From Ricinus communis (Eukaryota; Streptophyta; Magnoliopsida; Malpighiales; Euphorbiaceae): a stretch of 64,000 bases of DNA. The position numbers and the translations under genes were made by a program. The stretch spans positions 10,829,213-10,893,212 of the forward strand of contig NC_063264.1 in the NCBI RefSeq assembly GCF_019578655.1. Direction: 5' to 3'. Shown here in pieces: positions 1 through 13,380 of the stretch. The notes under the pieces are model-generated. The model was not told the origin of the DNA and did no database searches. It worked only from the letters and a program-made list of their open reading frames with translations. Every line of letters begins with the position of its first letter. Positions within the stretch are counted from its first letter, which is position 1.

Positions 1-1280
1 CCACTTATTTGGGGTTGTTTTCTCATGTTGATAGATATACCCCTCTTACGGGGTTCTTTTCTAATATTGATAAATATACCCCTCTTACCGGGTTGTTTTC
101 TCATATTAAACAATATGTTAGTTTTTAGGATTGTGTTCTCATGTTGAAAGATATATCCGTCTTACGGAGTTGTTTTCTAATATTGAAAAATATACCGCTC
201 TTACGGGGTTGTTTTCTCATATTAAAAAATATAACACTTTTTTGGGATTGTTTTCTCAGGTTGAAAGATATATACCTCTTACGGGGTTGTTTTCTAATAT
301 TGACAAATATACCCCTCTTACGGGGTTGTTTTCTCATGTTGACAAATATACAACTCTTTTTGGATTGATTTCTCATGTTGAAAGATATACCCCTCCTACG
401 GGGCTGTTTTCTAATATTGACAAATATACCCCTCTTACGGGGCTGTTTTCTCATATTAAAAATATAACTCTTTTTTGGGATTGTTTTCTCATGTTGAAAG
501 ATATATACCTCTTACGAGGTTGTTTTCTAATATTTACAAATATACCCCTCTTACGGAGTTGTTTTCTCATATTGACAAATACACCACTTTTTTGGATTTG
601 TTTTCTCATTTTAAAAGATATACCCCTCTTACGGGGTTGTGTTCTAAAAATGATAAATATACCCCTCTTACGTGGTTGTTTTCTAATATTGACAAATATA
701 CCCCTCTTATGGGGTTGTTTTCTCATATTCACAAATATACCACTTTTTTGTGGTTGTATCTCATGTTGAAAGATATATCCCTCTTACGGGGTTGTTTTAT
801 AATAATGATAAATATACCCCTCTTACGGGGTTTCTTCTCTAATATTGACAAATGTATTGCTGTTACAAGGTTATTTTCTCATATTTACAAATATAGCCCT
901 CTTACGGGGTTGCTTTCTATATTGAAAAATATACGCCTCTTACAGCGTTGTTTTCTCATATTGACAAATGTATCGCTGTTACGAGGTTATTTTCTCATAT
1001 TGACAAATATAGCCCTCTTACGGGGTTGCTTTCTAATATTGAAAAATATACGACTCTTACAAGGTTGTTTTCTCGTGTTGACAAATATACCACTTTTTTA
1101 GGGCTGTTTTCTAATAATTATAAATATACCCCTCTTACGGGATTGTTTTCTTGTATTGACAAATATACCCCTCTTACGGGATTAGTTTCTAATATTGACA
1201 AATATTCCCCTCTAACGTGGTTATTTTCTCCTATTGACAAATATACCAATTTTTTGGGTTGTTTTCTCATTTTGAAAGAT
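1..1280 (+). repeat. Entry block of the left array, outside the 3.74-kb repeat
   Basis: About 33 units that precede the first 3.74-kb higher-order copy. The order of unit variants matches, in reverse complement, the stretch around 59,232-60,482 on the right arm: the same run of linker variants and T/H classes is recognisable over dozens of units. It contains unusual hairpin variants, for example TCCG-TCTTA-CGGA at 156-168 and ACGC...GCGT at 933-948. The left edge is cut by the window. Confidence 0.8.
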
Positions 1281-4200
1281 ATACCCCATTTACGGGGTTA
1301 TTTTCTAATATTGATAAATATATCCCTCTTACGGGGTTGTTTTCTCATATTGGCAAATATACCAATTTTTTGGGGTTGTTTTCTCATGTTGAAGGATATA
1401 CCTCTCTTACGAGGTTGTTTTGTCATGTTGAAAGATATACCCCACTTACAGGTTTGTTTTCTCATATTGACAAATATATCCCTTTTAGGGGGTTGTCTTC
1501 TTGCGTTGAAAGATATATCCCTCTTACGGGGTTGTTTTCTAATATTGACAAATATACCCCTCTTTCGGGGTTGTTTTTGCATGTTGGCAAATATACCACT
1601 TTTTTTGGACTGATTTCTCATGTTGAAAGATATACCCCTCCTACGGGGCTGTTCTCTAATATTGACAAATATACCTCTCTTACGGGGTTGTTCTCTCATA
1701 TTGACAAATATACCACTTTTAGGGGGTTGTCTTCTTGCGTTGAAAGATATATCCCTCTTACGGGGCTGTTTTCTAATATTGACAAATATACCCCTCTTAC
1801 GGGGTTGTTTTCTCATATTAAAAGATATACCACTTTTTGGGGTTGTTTTCTCATGTTGAAAGATATATCCCTCTTAAAGGATTGTTTTCCAATATTGACA
1901 AATATACCCCTTTTACGGGGTTGTTTTCTTAAATTGATAAATATACCACTTATTTGGGGTTGTTTTCTCATGTTGAAAGATATACCCCTCTTACGGGGTT
2001 GTTTTCTAATATTGATAAATATACCCCTCTCACCGGGTTGTTCTCTCATATCAAACAATATATCATTTTTCTGGGATTGTTTTCTCATGTTGAAAGATAT
2101 ATCGCTCTTACGGAGTTATTTCTTAATATTGACAAATATACCGCTCTTACGGGGTTGTTTTCTCATATTAAAAAATATAACTCTTTTTTGAGACTGTTTT
2201 ATCATGTTGAAAGATAAATACCTCTTACGGGGTTGTTTTCTAATATTGACAAATATACCCCTCTTACGGGGTTGTTTTCTCATGTTGACAAATATACCAC
2301 TTTTTTTGGATTGATTTCTCATGTTAAAAGATATACCCCTCCTACGAGGCTGTTTTCTAATATTGAAAAATATACCTCTCTTACGGGGTTATTTTCTCAT
2401 ATTGACAAATATACCCCTCTTATGAGGTTGTTTTCTAATGTTGACAAATATACCCCTCTTACAGGGTTGTTTTCTAATATTGACAAATATACCCCTCTAA
2501 CGGGGTTGTTTTGTCATATTGACAAATATACCAAATTTTTGGGGTTGCTCTCTCTTGTTGAAAGATACACCCCCTCTTACGGGGTTATTTTTTAATATTG
2601 ACAAATATACCCCTCTTACGGGGTTGTTTTCTAATATTGACAAATATACCCCTCTTACGGGGTTGTCTTCTCATATTAAAAAATATACCTCTTTTTTGGG
2701 GTTGTTTTCTCATATTGACAAATATACCCCTCTGATTGGGTTCTTTTCTCGTATTGACAAATATACCCCTCTTACGGGGTTGTTTTCTCATATTGACAAA
2801 TATACTAATTTTTTGGGGTTGTTTTCTCATGTTGAAAGATATACCTCTCTTACGGGGTTGTTTTCGAATATGGACAAATATACACCCCTTATGGGGTTGT
2901 TTTCTCATATTGAAAAATATACCCCTCTTTTGTGGTTGTTTTCTCATTTTAAAAGATATACTCCTCTTACGGGGTTGTGTACTTATAATGATAAATATAC
3001 CTCACTTATGCAGTTGTTTTCTAATATTGAATAATATCATCCCTCTTTCGGGGTTGTTTTCTCATATTTACAAATATACCATTTTTTTGTTTTTGTTTTC
3101 TCATGTTGAAAGGTATATCCATCTTACGGGGTTATCTTCTAATATTGACAATTATATCCCTCTTACGGGATTATTTTCTAATATTAATAAATTTACCCCT
3201 CATACGGGGTTGTTTTCTCATATTGATAAATATACCCCTCTTACGGGGTTGTTTTCTAATATTGACAAATATTCGCCTCTTACGGGGTTGTTTTCATATA
3301 TTGACAAATATACCACTTTCTTGGGGTTGTTTTCTCATTTTGAAGAATATACCCCTCTTACGGGGTTGTTTTCTCATATTGATAAATATACCCCTCTTAC
3401 GGGGTTGATTTTAAATATTAACAAATATACCCATCTAACGGGGTTATTTTCTCATATTGACAAATATACTCCTCTTACGAGGTTTGCTTTCTCATATTAA
3501 AAATATACCACTTTTGCAGTTATTTTTCTCATGTTGAATGATATACCCCTCTCACGGGGTTGTCTTCTAATATTGAAAAATATACCCCTCTTATGAGGTT
3601 GTTTTCTGATACAGACAAATATACCCCTCTTACGGGGCTGTTTTCTAATATTTGATAAATATACCCGTCTTACGGGGTTGTTTTCAAATATTTAATAAAT
3701 ATACCCGTCTTATGGGGTTGTTTTCAAATATTTAATAAATAAACCCCTCTTACGGGGTTGTTTTCTAATATTGACAAATATACCACTTTTTTGGGGTTGT
3801 TTTCTCATGTTGAAAGATATAGCCCTCTTACGGGGTTGTTTTCTAATGTTGAAAGATATACCCCTCTTACGGGGTTGTTTCCTAATATTGACAAATATAC
3901 CCCTGTTACGGGGTAGTTTTCTAATATTGACAAATACACCCCTCTTACGAGGTTGTTTTCTCATATTGACAAATGTACTCCTCTTACGGGGTTGTTTTAT
4001 GGTGTTGACAGATATACCCCTCTTACCTAGTTGTTTACTAATATTGACAAATATACCACTTTTTTGGGGTATTTTCTCATGTTGAAAAGATTTAGTCATC
4101 TTACGGGGTTGTTTCCTAATATTGACAAATATACCCCTATTACAGGTATTTTTCTCGTATTAAAAATATACCACTTTTCTAGGGGTGTTATCTCATGTTG

Positions 4201-5024
4201 AAACATATACCAATCTTACACTGGTGTTTTATAATATTGATAAATATAGCCCTCTTATGGGGTTGTTTTCTGAAATTGACAAATATATCACTTTTTTGGG
4301 GTTGTTTCTCATTTTGACAAATATACCCCTCTTACAGTGTTGTTCTCTAATATTGACAAATATACCTGTCTTATGGAGTTTTTTTCTCATATTGACAAAT
4401 ACGCCACTTTCTTGCGATTGTTTTCACATTTTGAAAGATATACCCCTCTTACGGGGTTATTTTCTCATGTTGACGAATATACCTCTTTTTTGGGGTTGTT
4501 TCCTCTTGTTGAAAGATATACCCCTCTTACGGGGTTGTTGTCTAATATTGACAAATATACCCCTCTTACAGGGTTGTTTTCTCATATTGACAAATATACC
4601 ACTTTTTGGGTTGTTTCCTCATGTTGTAAGATATACTCCTCTTACGGGGTTGTTTTCTAATATTGACAAATATACCTCTCTAACGTGGTTGTTTTCTAAT
4701 ATTGACAAATATACCCCTCTTACGGGGTTGTTTTCTCATATTGACAAATATACCACTTTTTTGGGGTTGTTTCCTCATGTTGAAAGATATACACCCCTTT
4801 AAGGGGTTGTTTTCTCATATTGACAAATATACCCCCTCGTACGGGGTTTTTTTCTCATGTTGAAAGTTATACCCCTCTTACGGGGTTTTTTCCTAATATT
4901 GACAAATATACCCCTCTTACGGGATTGTTTTCTCATGTTGACAAATATACGACTTTTTTGAAGTTGTTTTCTCATGTTGAAATACATACCCCTCTTATGG
5001 AGTTGATTTCTAATAATGACAAAT
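1281..5024 (+). repeat. Higher-order repeat 3.74 kb, copy 1
   Basis: 3,744 bp, exactly 96 x 39. The sequence from 1,281 recurs at 5,025 and 8,844. Copies 1 and 2 are almost identical: the translated shadow frames over 1,298-1,816 and 5,042-5,560 are the same for 172 residues. One difference seen is CCTCTC versus CCCCTC near 1,672/5,416. The exact multiple of the unit length indicates unequal exchange in register. The right arm carries a relative of this block only once (about 54.5-59.2 kb, reverse complement). Confidence 0.92.
3645..3764 (+). repeat. 40-bp unit subfamily with AAATATTTAATAAATA linker (copy 1)
   Basis: Three successive units of 40 rather than 39 bp with altered linkers. The last two carry CAAATATTTAATAAATA, starting at 3,685 and 3,725, exactly 40 bp apart. 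The extra base shifts all reading frames. The same trio sits at the matching place in the other two higher-order copies, so it predates their duplication. A degraded relative with AAATATTTG lies near 55,640-55,720 on the right arm. Confidence 0.85.
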
Positions 5025-8000
5025 ATACCCCATTTACGGGGTTATTTTCTAATATTGATAAATATATCCCTCTTACGGGGTTGTTTTCTCATATTGGCAA
5101 ATATACCAATTTTTTGGGGTTGTTTTCTCATGTTGAAGGATATACCTCTCTTACGAGGTTGTTTTGTCATGTTGAAAGATATACCCCACTTACAGGTTTG
5201 TTTTCTCATATTGACAAATATATCCCTTTTAGGGGGTTGTCTTCTTGCGTTGAAAGATATATCCCTCTTACGGGGTTGTTTTCTAATATTGACAAATATA
5301 CCCCTCTTTCGGGGTTGTTTTTGCATGTTGGCAAATATACCACTTTTTTTGGACTGATTTCTCATGTTGAAAGATATACCCCTCCTACGGGGCTGTTCTC
5401 TAATATTGACAAATATACCCCTCTTACGGGGTTGTTCTCTCATATTGACAAATATACCACTTTTAGGGGGTTGTCTTCTTGCGTTGAAAGATATATCCCT
5501 CTTACGGGGCTGTTTTCTAATATTGACAAATATACCCCTCTTACGGGGTTGTTTTCTCATATTAAAAGATATACCACTTTTTGGGGTTGTTTTCTCATGT
5601 TGAAAGATATATCCCTCTTAAAGGATTGTTTTCCAATATTGACAAATATACCCCTTTTACGGGGTTGTTTTCTTAAATTGATAAATATACCACTTATTTG
5701 GGGTTGTTTTCTCATGTTGAAAGATATACCCCTCTTACGGGGTTGTTTTCTAATATTGATAAATATACCCTCTCAGGGTTGTTCTCTCATATCGAACAAT
5801 ATATCATTTTTCTGGGATTGTTTTCTCATGTTGAAAGATATATCGCTCTTACGGAGTTATTTCTTAATATTGACAAATATACCGCTCTTACGGGGTTGTT
5901 TTCTCATATTAAAAAATATAACTCTTCTTTGAGACTGTTTTATCATGTTGAAAGATATATACCTCTTACGGGGTTGTTTTCTAATATTGACAAATATACC
6001 CCTCTTACGGGGTTGTTTTCTCATGTTGACAAATATACCACTTTTTTTGGATTGATTTCTCATGTTGAAAGATATACCCCTCCTACGAGGCTGTTTTCTA
6101 ATATTGAAAAATATACCTCTCTTACGGGGTTATTTTCTCATATTGACAAATATACCCCTCTTATGAGGTTGTTTTCTAATGTTGACAAATATACCCCTCT
6201 TACAGGGTTGTTTTCTAATATTGACAAATATACCCCTCTAACGGGGTTGTTTTGTCATATTGACAAATATACCAAATTTTTGGGGTTGCTCTCTCTTGTT
6301 GAAAGATACACCCCCTCTTACGGGGTTATTTTTTAATATTGACAAATATACCCCTCTTACGAGGTTGTTTTCTAATATTGACAAATATACCACTCTTACG
6401 AGGTTGTTTTCTCATATTGACAAATATACCTCTTTTTTCGGGGTTGTTTTCTCATTTTGAAAAATATACCCCTCTTATGTGGTTGTTTTCTATTATTGAC
6501 AAATATACCCCTCTTACGGGGTCATTTTCTCATATTGACAAATATACTAATTTTTTGGGGTTGTTTTCTCATGTTGAAAGATATACCTCTCTTACGGGGT
6601 TGTTTTCGAATATGGACAAATATACACCCCTTATGGGGTTGTTTTCTCATATTGACAAATATACCACTTTTTTGTGGTTGTTTTCTCATTTTAAAAGATA
6701 TACTCCTCTTACGGGGTTGTGTACTTATAATGATAAATATACCTCACTTATGCAGTTGTTTTCTAATATTGAATAATATCATCCCTCTTTCGGGGTTGTT
6801 TTCTCATATTTACAAATATACCATTTTTTTGTTTTTGTTTTCTCATGTTGAAAGGTATATCCATCTTACGGGGTTATCTTCTAATATTGACAATTATATC
6901 CCTCTTACGGGATTATTTTCTAATATTAATAAATTTACCCCTCATACGGGGTTGTTTTCTCATATTGATAAATATACCCCTCTTACGGGGTTGTTTTCTA
7001 ATATTGACAAATATTCGCCTCTTACGGGGTTGTTTTCATATATTGACAAATATACCACTTTCTTGGGGTTGTTTTCTCATTTTGAAGAATATACCCCTCT
7101 TACGGGGTTGTTTTCTAATATTGACAAATATCTCCTCTTACGGGGTTGATTTTAAATATTAACAAATATACCCTTCTTACAGGGTTATTTTCTCATATTG
7201 ACAAATATACTCCTCTTACGGGGTTGCTTTCTCATATTAAAAAATATACCACTTTTTTGCAGTTATTTTCTCATGTTCAATGATTTACCCCTCTCACGGG
7301 GTTGTCTTCTAATATTGAAAAATATACCCCTCTTATGAGGTTATTTTCTGATACCGACAAATATACCCCTCTTACGGGGTTGTTTTCTAATATTTGATAA
7401 ATATACTCGTCTTACGGGGTTGTCTTCAAATATTTAATAAATATACCCGTCTTACGGGGTTGTTTTCAAATATTTAATAAATAAACCCCTCTTACGGGGT
7501 TGTTTTCTATTATTGACAAATATACCACTTTTTTAGGGTTGTTTTCTCATGTTGAAAGATATAGCCCTCTTACGGGGGTTGTTTTCTAATGTTGAAAGAT
7601 ATACCTCTCTTACGGGGTTGTTTCCTAATATTGACAAATATACCCCTATTACGGGGTAGTTTTCTAATATTGATAAATACACCCCTCTTACGAGGTTGTT
7701 TTCTCATATTGACAAATGTACTCCTCTTACGGGGTTGTTTTATGGTGTTGACAGATATACCCCTCTTACCTCGTTGTTTACTAATATTGACAAATATACC
7801 ACTTTTTTGGGGTATTTTCTCATGTTGAAAAGATTTAGTCATCTTACGGGGTTGTTTCCTAATATTGACAAATATACCCCTATTACAGGTATTTTTCTCG
7901 TATTAAAAATATACCACTTTTCTAGGGGTGTTATCTCATGTTGAAACATATACCAATCTTACACTGGTGTTTTATAATATTGATAAATATAGCCCTCTTA

Positions 8001-8843
8001 TGGGGTTGTTTTCTGAAATTGACAAATATATCACTTTTTTGGGGTTGTTTCTCATTTTGACAAATATACCCCTCTTGATGTTGTTCTCAATATTGACAAA
8101 TATACCTCATCTTATGGAGTTTTTTTCTCATATTGACAAATACGCCACTTTCTTGCGATTGTTTTCACATTTTGAAAGATATACCCCTCTTACGGGGTTA
8201 TTTTCTCATGTTGACGAATATACCTCTTTTTTGGGGTTGTTTCCTCTTGTTGAAAGATATACCCCTCTTACGGGGTTGTTGTCTAATATTGACAAATATA
8301 CCCCTCTTACAGGGTTGTTTTCTCATATTGACAAATATACCACTTTTTTTGGGTTGTTTCCTCATGTTGTAAGATATACTCCTCTTACGGGGTTGTTTTC
8401 TAATATTGACAAATATACCTCTCTAACGTGGTTGTTTTCTAATACTGATAAATATACCCCTCTTACAGGGTTGTTTACTCATATTGACAAATATACCACT
8501 TTTTTTGGGTTGTTTCCTCATGTTGAAAGATATACACCCTTTAGGGGGTTGTTTTCTCATATTGACAAATATACCCCCTCGTATGAGGTTTTTTTCTCAT
8601 GTTGAAAGTTATACCCCTCTTACGGGGTTTTTTCCTAATATTGACAAATATACCCCTCTTACGGGATTGTTTTCTCATGTTGACAAATATACGACTTTTT
8701 TGAAGTTGTTTTCTCATGTTGAAATACATACCCCTCTTATGGGGTTGATTTCTAATGTTGACAAATATACGACTTTTTGAAGTTGTTTTCTCATGTTGAA
8801 ATACATACCCCTCTTATGGGGTTGATTTCTAATAATGACAAAT
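5025..8843 (+). repeat. Higher-order repeat 3.74 kb, copy 2
   Basis: 3,819 bp. It follows copy 1 in tandem and matches it along its length. It is longer mainly because of an internal tandem duplication of about 77 bp (two units) near 8,680-8,835, where the GACTTTTTTGAAG unit and its neighbour occur twice, the second time one T shorter. The copy junction lies inside a shared run ATATACCCC at 5,023-5,031, consistent with exchange within an ordinary unit. Confidence 0.9.
7389..7508 (+). repeat. 40-bp unit subfamily (copy 2)
   Basis: Matches 3,645-3,764 at an offset of 3,744 bp. It differs by a few substitutions, such as CTCGTC for CCCGTC and TCTTC for TTTTC. Confidence 0.85.
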
Positions 8844-11800
8844 ATACCCCATTTACGGGGTTATTTTCTAATATTGATAAATATATCCCTCTTACGGGGT
8901 TGTTTTCTCATATTGGCAAATATACCAATTTTTTGGGGTTGTTTTCTCATGTTGAAGGATATACCTCTCTTACGAGGTTGTTTTGTCATGTTGAAAGATA
9001 TACCCCACTTACAGGTTTGTTTTCTCATATTGACAAATATATCCCTTTTAGGGGGTTGTCTTCTTGCGTTGAAAGATATATCCCTCTTACGGGGTTGTTT
9101 TCTAATATTGACAAATATACCCTCTTTCGGGGTTGTTTTGCATGTTGGCAAATATACCACTTTTTGGACTGATTTTCTCATGTTGAAAGATATATACCCT
9201 CTTACACGGGTTGTTTTCTCTAATATTGACAAATATACCCCTCTTACGGGGTTGTTCTCTCATATTGACAAATATACCACTTTTATGGGGTTGTTTTCTC
9301 ATGTTGAAAGATATATCCCTCTTACGGGGCTGTTTTCTAATATTGACAAATATACCCCTCTTACGGGGTTGTTTTCTCATATTAAAAGATATACCACTTT
9401 TGGGGTTGTTTTCTCATGTTGAAAGATATATCCCTCTTACAGGATTGTTTTCTAATATTGACAAATATACCCCTCTTACGGGGTTGTTTTCTTAAATTGA
9501 TAAATATACCACTTTTTTGGGGTTGTTTTCTCATGTTGAAAGATATACCCCTCTTACGGGGTTGTTTTCTAATATTGATAAATATACCCCTCTTACGGGG
9601 TTGTTCTCCATATCAAACAATATATCATTTTAAGGATTGTTTTCTCATGTTGAAAGATATATCGCTCTTACGGAGTTATTTCTTAATATTGACAAATATA
9701 CCTCTTACGGGGTTGTTTTCTCATATTAAAAAATATAACTCTTTTGAGGCTGTTTATCATGTTGAAAGATAAATACCTCTACGGGGTTGTTTTCTAATAT
9801 TGACAAATATACCCCTCTTACGGGGTTGTTTTCTCATGTTGACAAATATACCACTTTTTTGGGTTGTTTTCTCATGTTGAAAGATATACCCCTCTTACGG
9901 GGTTGTTTTCTAATATTGATAAATATACCACTCTTACGGGGTTATTTTCTCATATTTACAAATATACCCCTCTTACGGGGTTGTTTTCTAATATTGACAA
10001 ATATACCCCTCTTACAGGGTTGTTTTCTAATATTGACAAATATACCCTTCTTACGGGGTTGTTTTCTCATATTGACAAATATACCAATTTTTGGGGTTGC
10101 TCTCTTGTTGAAAGATACACCCCCTCTTACGGGGTTGTTTTCTCATATTGACAAATATACCCCTATTACAGGGTTGTCTTCTCATATTGTCAAATATACC
10201 ACTCTTACGAGGTTGTTTTCTCACATTGACAAATGTATCCCTCTTATGGGTTGTTTTCTCATATTGACAAATATACCCCTCTTACACGGTTGCTTTCTAA
10301 TATTGACAAATATACCCCTCTTACGGGGTTGTTTTCTCATATTGATAAATATACTATTTTTTGGGGTTGTTTTCTCATGTTGAAGATATACCTCTCTTAC
10401 GGGGTTGTTTTCGAATATGGACAAATATACACCCCTTATGGGGTTGTTTTCTCATATTGACAAATATACCACTTTTTGTGGTTGTTTTCTCATTTTAAAA
10501 GATATACTCCTCTTACGGGGTTGTGTACTATAATGATAAATATACCTCACTTATGTTGATTGTTTTCTAATATTGAATAATATCATCCCTCTTTCGGGTT
10601 GTTTTCTCATATTTACAAATATACCATTTTTTGTTTTGTTTTCTCATGTTGAAAGGTATATCCATCTTACGGGGTTATCTTCTAATATTGACAATTATAT
10701 CCCTCTTACGGGATTATTTTCTAATATTAATAAATTTACCCTCTTACGGGGTTGTTTTCTCATATTGACAAATATACCCCTCTTACGGGGTTGTTTTCTA
10801 ATATTGACAAATATACCCTCTTACGGGGTTGTTTTCTCATATTGACAAATATACCACTTTCTTGGGGTTGTTTTCTCATTTTGAAAGATATACCCCTCTT
10901 ACGGGGTTGTTTTCTAATATTGACAAATATACTCCTCTTACGGGGTTGTTTTTTAATATTAACAAATATACCCCTCTTACAGGGTTATTTTCTCATATTG
11001 ACAAATATACCCCTCTTACGGGGTTGCTTTCTCATATTAAAAAATATACCACTTTTTGCGGTTATTTTCTCATGTTCAATGATTTACCCTCTCACGGGGT
11101 TGTCTTCAATATTGAAAATATACCCCTCTTATGAGGGTTATTTTCGATACCGACAAATATACCCTCTTACGGGGTTGTTTTCTAATATTTGATAAATATA
11201 CCGTCTTCGGGGTTGTCTTCAAATATTTAATAAATATACCCGTCTTACGGGGTTGTTTTCAAATATTTAATAAATAAACCCCTCTTACGGGGTTGTTTTC
11301 TATTGACAAATATACCACTTTTTAGGGTTGTTTTCTCATGTTGAAAGATATACCCCTCTTACGGGGTTGTTTTCTAATGTTGGAAGATATACCTCTCTTA
11401 CGGGGTTGTTTTCTAATATTGACAAATATACCCTATTACAGGGGTAGTTTTCTAATATTGATAAATACACCCCTCTTACGAGGTTGTTTTCTCATATTGA
11501 CAAATGTACTCCTCTTACGGGGTTGTTTTATGGTGTTGAGGATATACCCCTCTTACCTCGTTGTTTACTAATATTGACAAATATACCACTTTTTGGGGTA
11601 TTTTCTCATGTTGAAAGATTTAGTCATCTTACGGGGTTGTTTCCTAATATTGACAAATATACCCTATTACAGGTATTTTCCGTATTAAAATATACCACTT
11701 TTACAGGGTGTTATCTCATGTTGAAACATATACCAATCTTACACTGGTGTTTTTATAATATTGATAAATATAGCCCTCTTGTGGGGTTGTTTTCTGAAAT

Positions 11801-12538
11801 TGACAAATATATCACTTTTGGGGTTGTTTCTCATTTTGACAAATATACCCCTCTTACGGTGTTGTTCTCTAATATTGACAAATATACATCTTATGGAGTT
11901 TTTTCTCATATTGACAAATCGCCACTTTCTTGGGATTGTTTTCACATGTTGAAAGATATACCCCTCTTACGGGGTTATTTTCTCATGTTGACAAATATAC
12001 CACTTTTTTGGGGTTGTTTCCTCTTGTTGAAAGATATACCCCTCTTACGGGGTTGTTTTCTAATATTGACAAATATACCCCTCTTACGGGATTGTTTTCT
12101 CATATTGACAAATATACCACTTTTTTGGGGTTGTTTCCTCATGTTGTAAGATATACTCCTCTTACGGGGTTGTTTTCTAATATTGACAAATATACCTCTC
12201 TGACGGGGTTGTTTTCTAATACTGATAAATATACCCTCTTGAGGTTGTTTACTCATATTGACAAATATACCACTTTTTGGGTTGTTTCCTCATGTTGAAA
12301 GATATACACCCTTTAGGGGTTGTTTTCTCATATTGACAAATATACCCCTCGTGAGGTTTTTTCTCATGTTGAAAGTTATACCCCTCTTACGGGGTTTTTC
12401 CTAATATTGACAAATATACCCTCTTACGGGATTGTTTTCTCATGTTGACAAATATACGACTTTTTTGAAGTTGTTTTCTCATGTTGAAATACATACCCCT
12501 CTTATGGGGTTGTTTTCTAATAATGACAAATATACCCC
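8844..12538 (+). repeat. Higher-order repeat 3.74 kb, copy 3 (eroded by small deletions)
   Basis: Same unit order as copies 1 and 2, but peppered with deletions of one to several bases, many in T or C runs. Examples are CCCTCTT for CCCCTCTT near 9,120 and TTTTGGGG for longer T-runs near 9,400. Parts, such as 11,940-12,200, are intact. The end at about 12,530 continues into a different block instead of restarting, so this copy preserves the outer edge of the amplified segment. Either it is older, or its consensus sequence is poorer than that of its neighbours. Confidence 0.85.
11180..11300 (+). repeat. 40-bp unit subfamily (copy 3)
   Basis: Third occurrence of the AAATATTTAATAAATA-linker trio, inside eroded copy 3. 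The first unit has lost bases (ACCGTCTTCGGGG), but the two AAATATTTAATAAATA linkers are intact at about 11,220 and 11,260. Confidence 0.8.
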
Positions 12539-13380
12539 TCTTACGGGGTTTTTTTCTCATATTGACAAATATACCACTTTTTTGGGGTTGTTTCCTTATG
12601 TTGAAAGATATACCCCTCTTACGGGATTGTTTTCTAATATTTACAAATATACCCCTTTTACGGGGTTGTTTTATGATATTGACAAATATACCCCTCTTAC
12701 TGGGTTGTTTTGTCATATTGACAAATATACCACTTTTTTGGGATTGTTTCCACATTTTGAAAGATTTACCCCTCTTACGGGGTTGTTTTCTAATATTAAC
12801 AAATATACCCCTCTTATGGGGTTGTTTTCTCATGTTGACAAATATTCCAATTTTTTGGGGTTGTTTTCCCACGTTGAAAGATATACCCCTCTTACGGGGT
12901 TGTTTTCTAATATTGACAAATATACCCTACTTATGGGGTTGTTTTCTAATATTGAGAAATATACCACTTTTTTGGGGTTGTTTCCTCATGTTGTAAGATA
13001 TAATCCTCGTAAGGGGTTGTTTTCTAATATTGACAAATACACCTCTCTAACGTGGTTGTTTTGTAATATTAACAAATATACCCCTCTTACGGGGTTGTTT
13101 TCTCATATTGACAAATATACCACTTTTTTGAGGTTGATTCCTCATGTTGAAAGATATAAACCCCTTACGAGGTTGTTTTCTCATATTGACAAATATACCC
13201 CCTCTTACGAGGTTGTTTTCTCATGTTGAAAGATATACCCCTCTTACGGGGTTTTTTTCTAGTATTGACAAATATACCCCTCTTACGGGATTTTTTTCTA
13301 GTATTAACAAATATACCCCTCTTACGGGGTTGTTTTCTCATGTTGACAAAAATACCACTTTTTTGGAGTTGTTTTCTCAT
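12539..13380 (+). repeat. Second-type block, left representative
   Basis: About 21 units whose variant order differs from the 3.74-kb repeat. It corresponds closely, in reverse complement, to the blocks that fill 30-55 kb on the right arm; the run near 34,880-35,820 is the easiest to compare. Shared features include linker variants ATGATATTGAC and CACATTTTGAAAG and the order of T and H units. The left arm has only one or two copies of this type, the right arm many. Confidence 0.8.
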
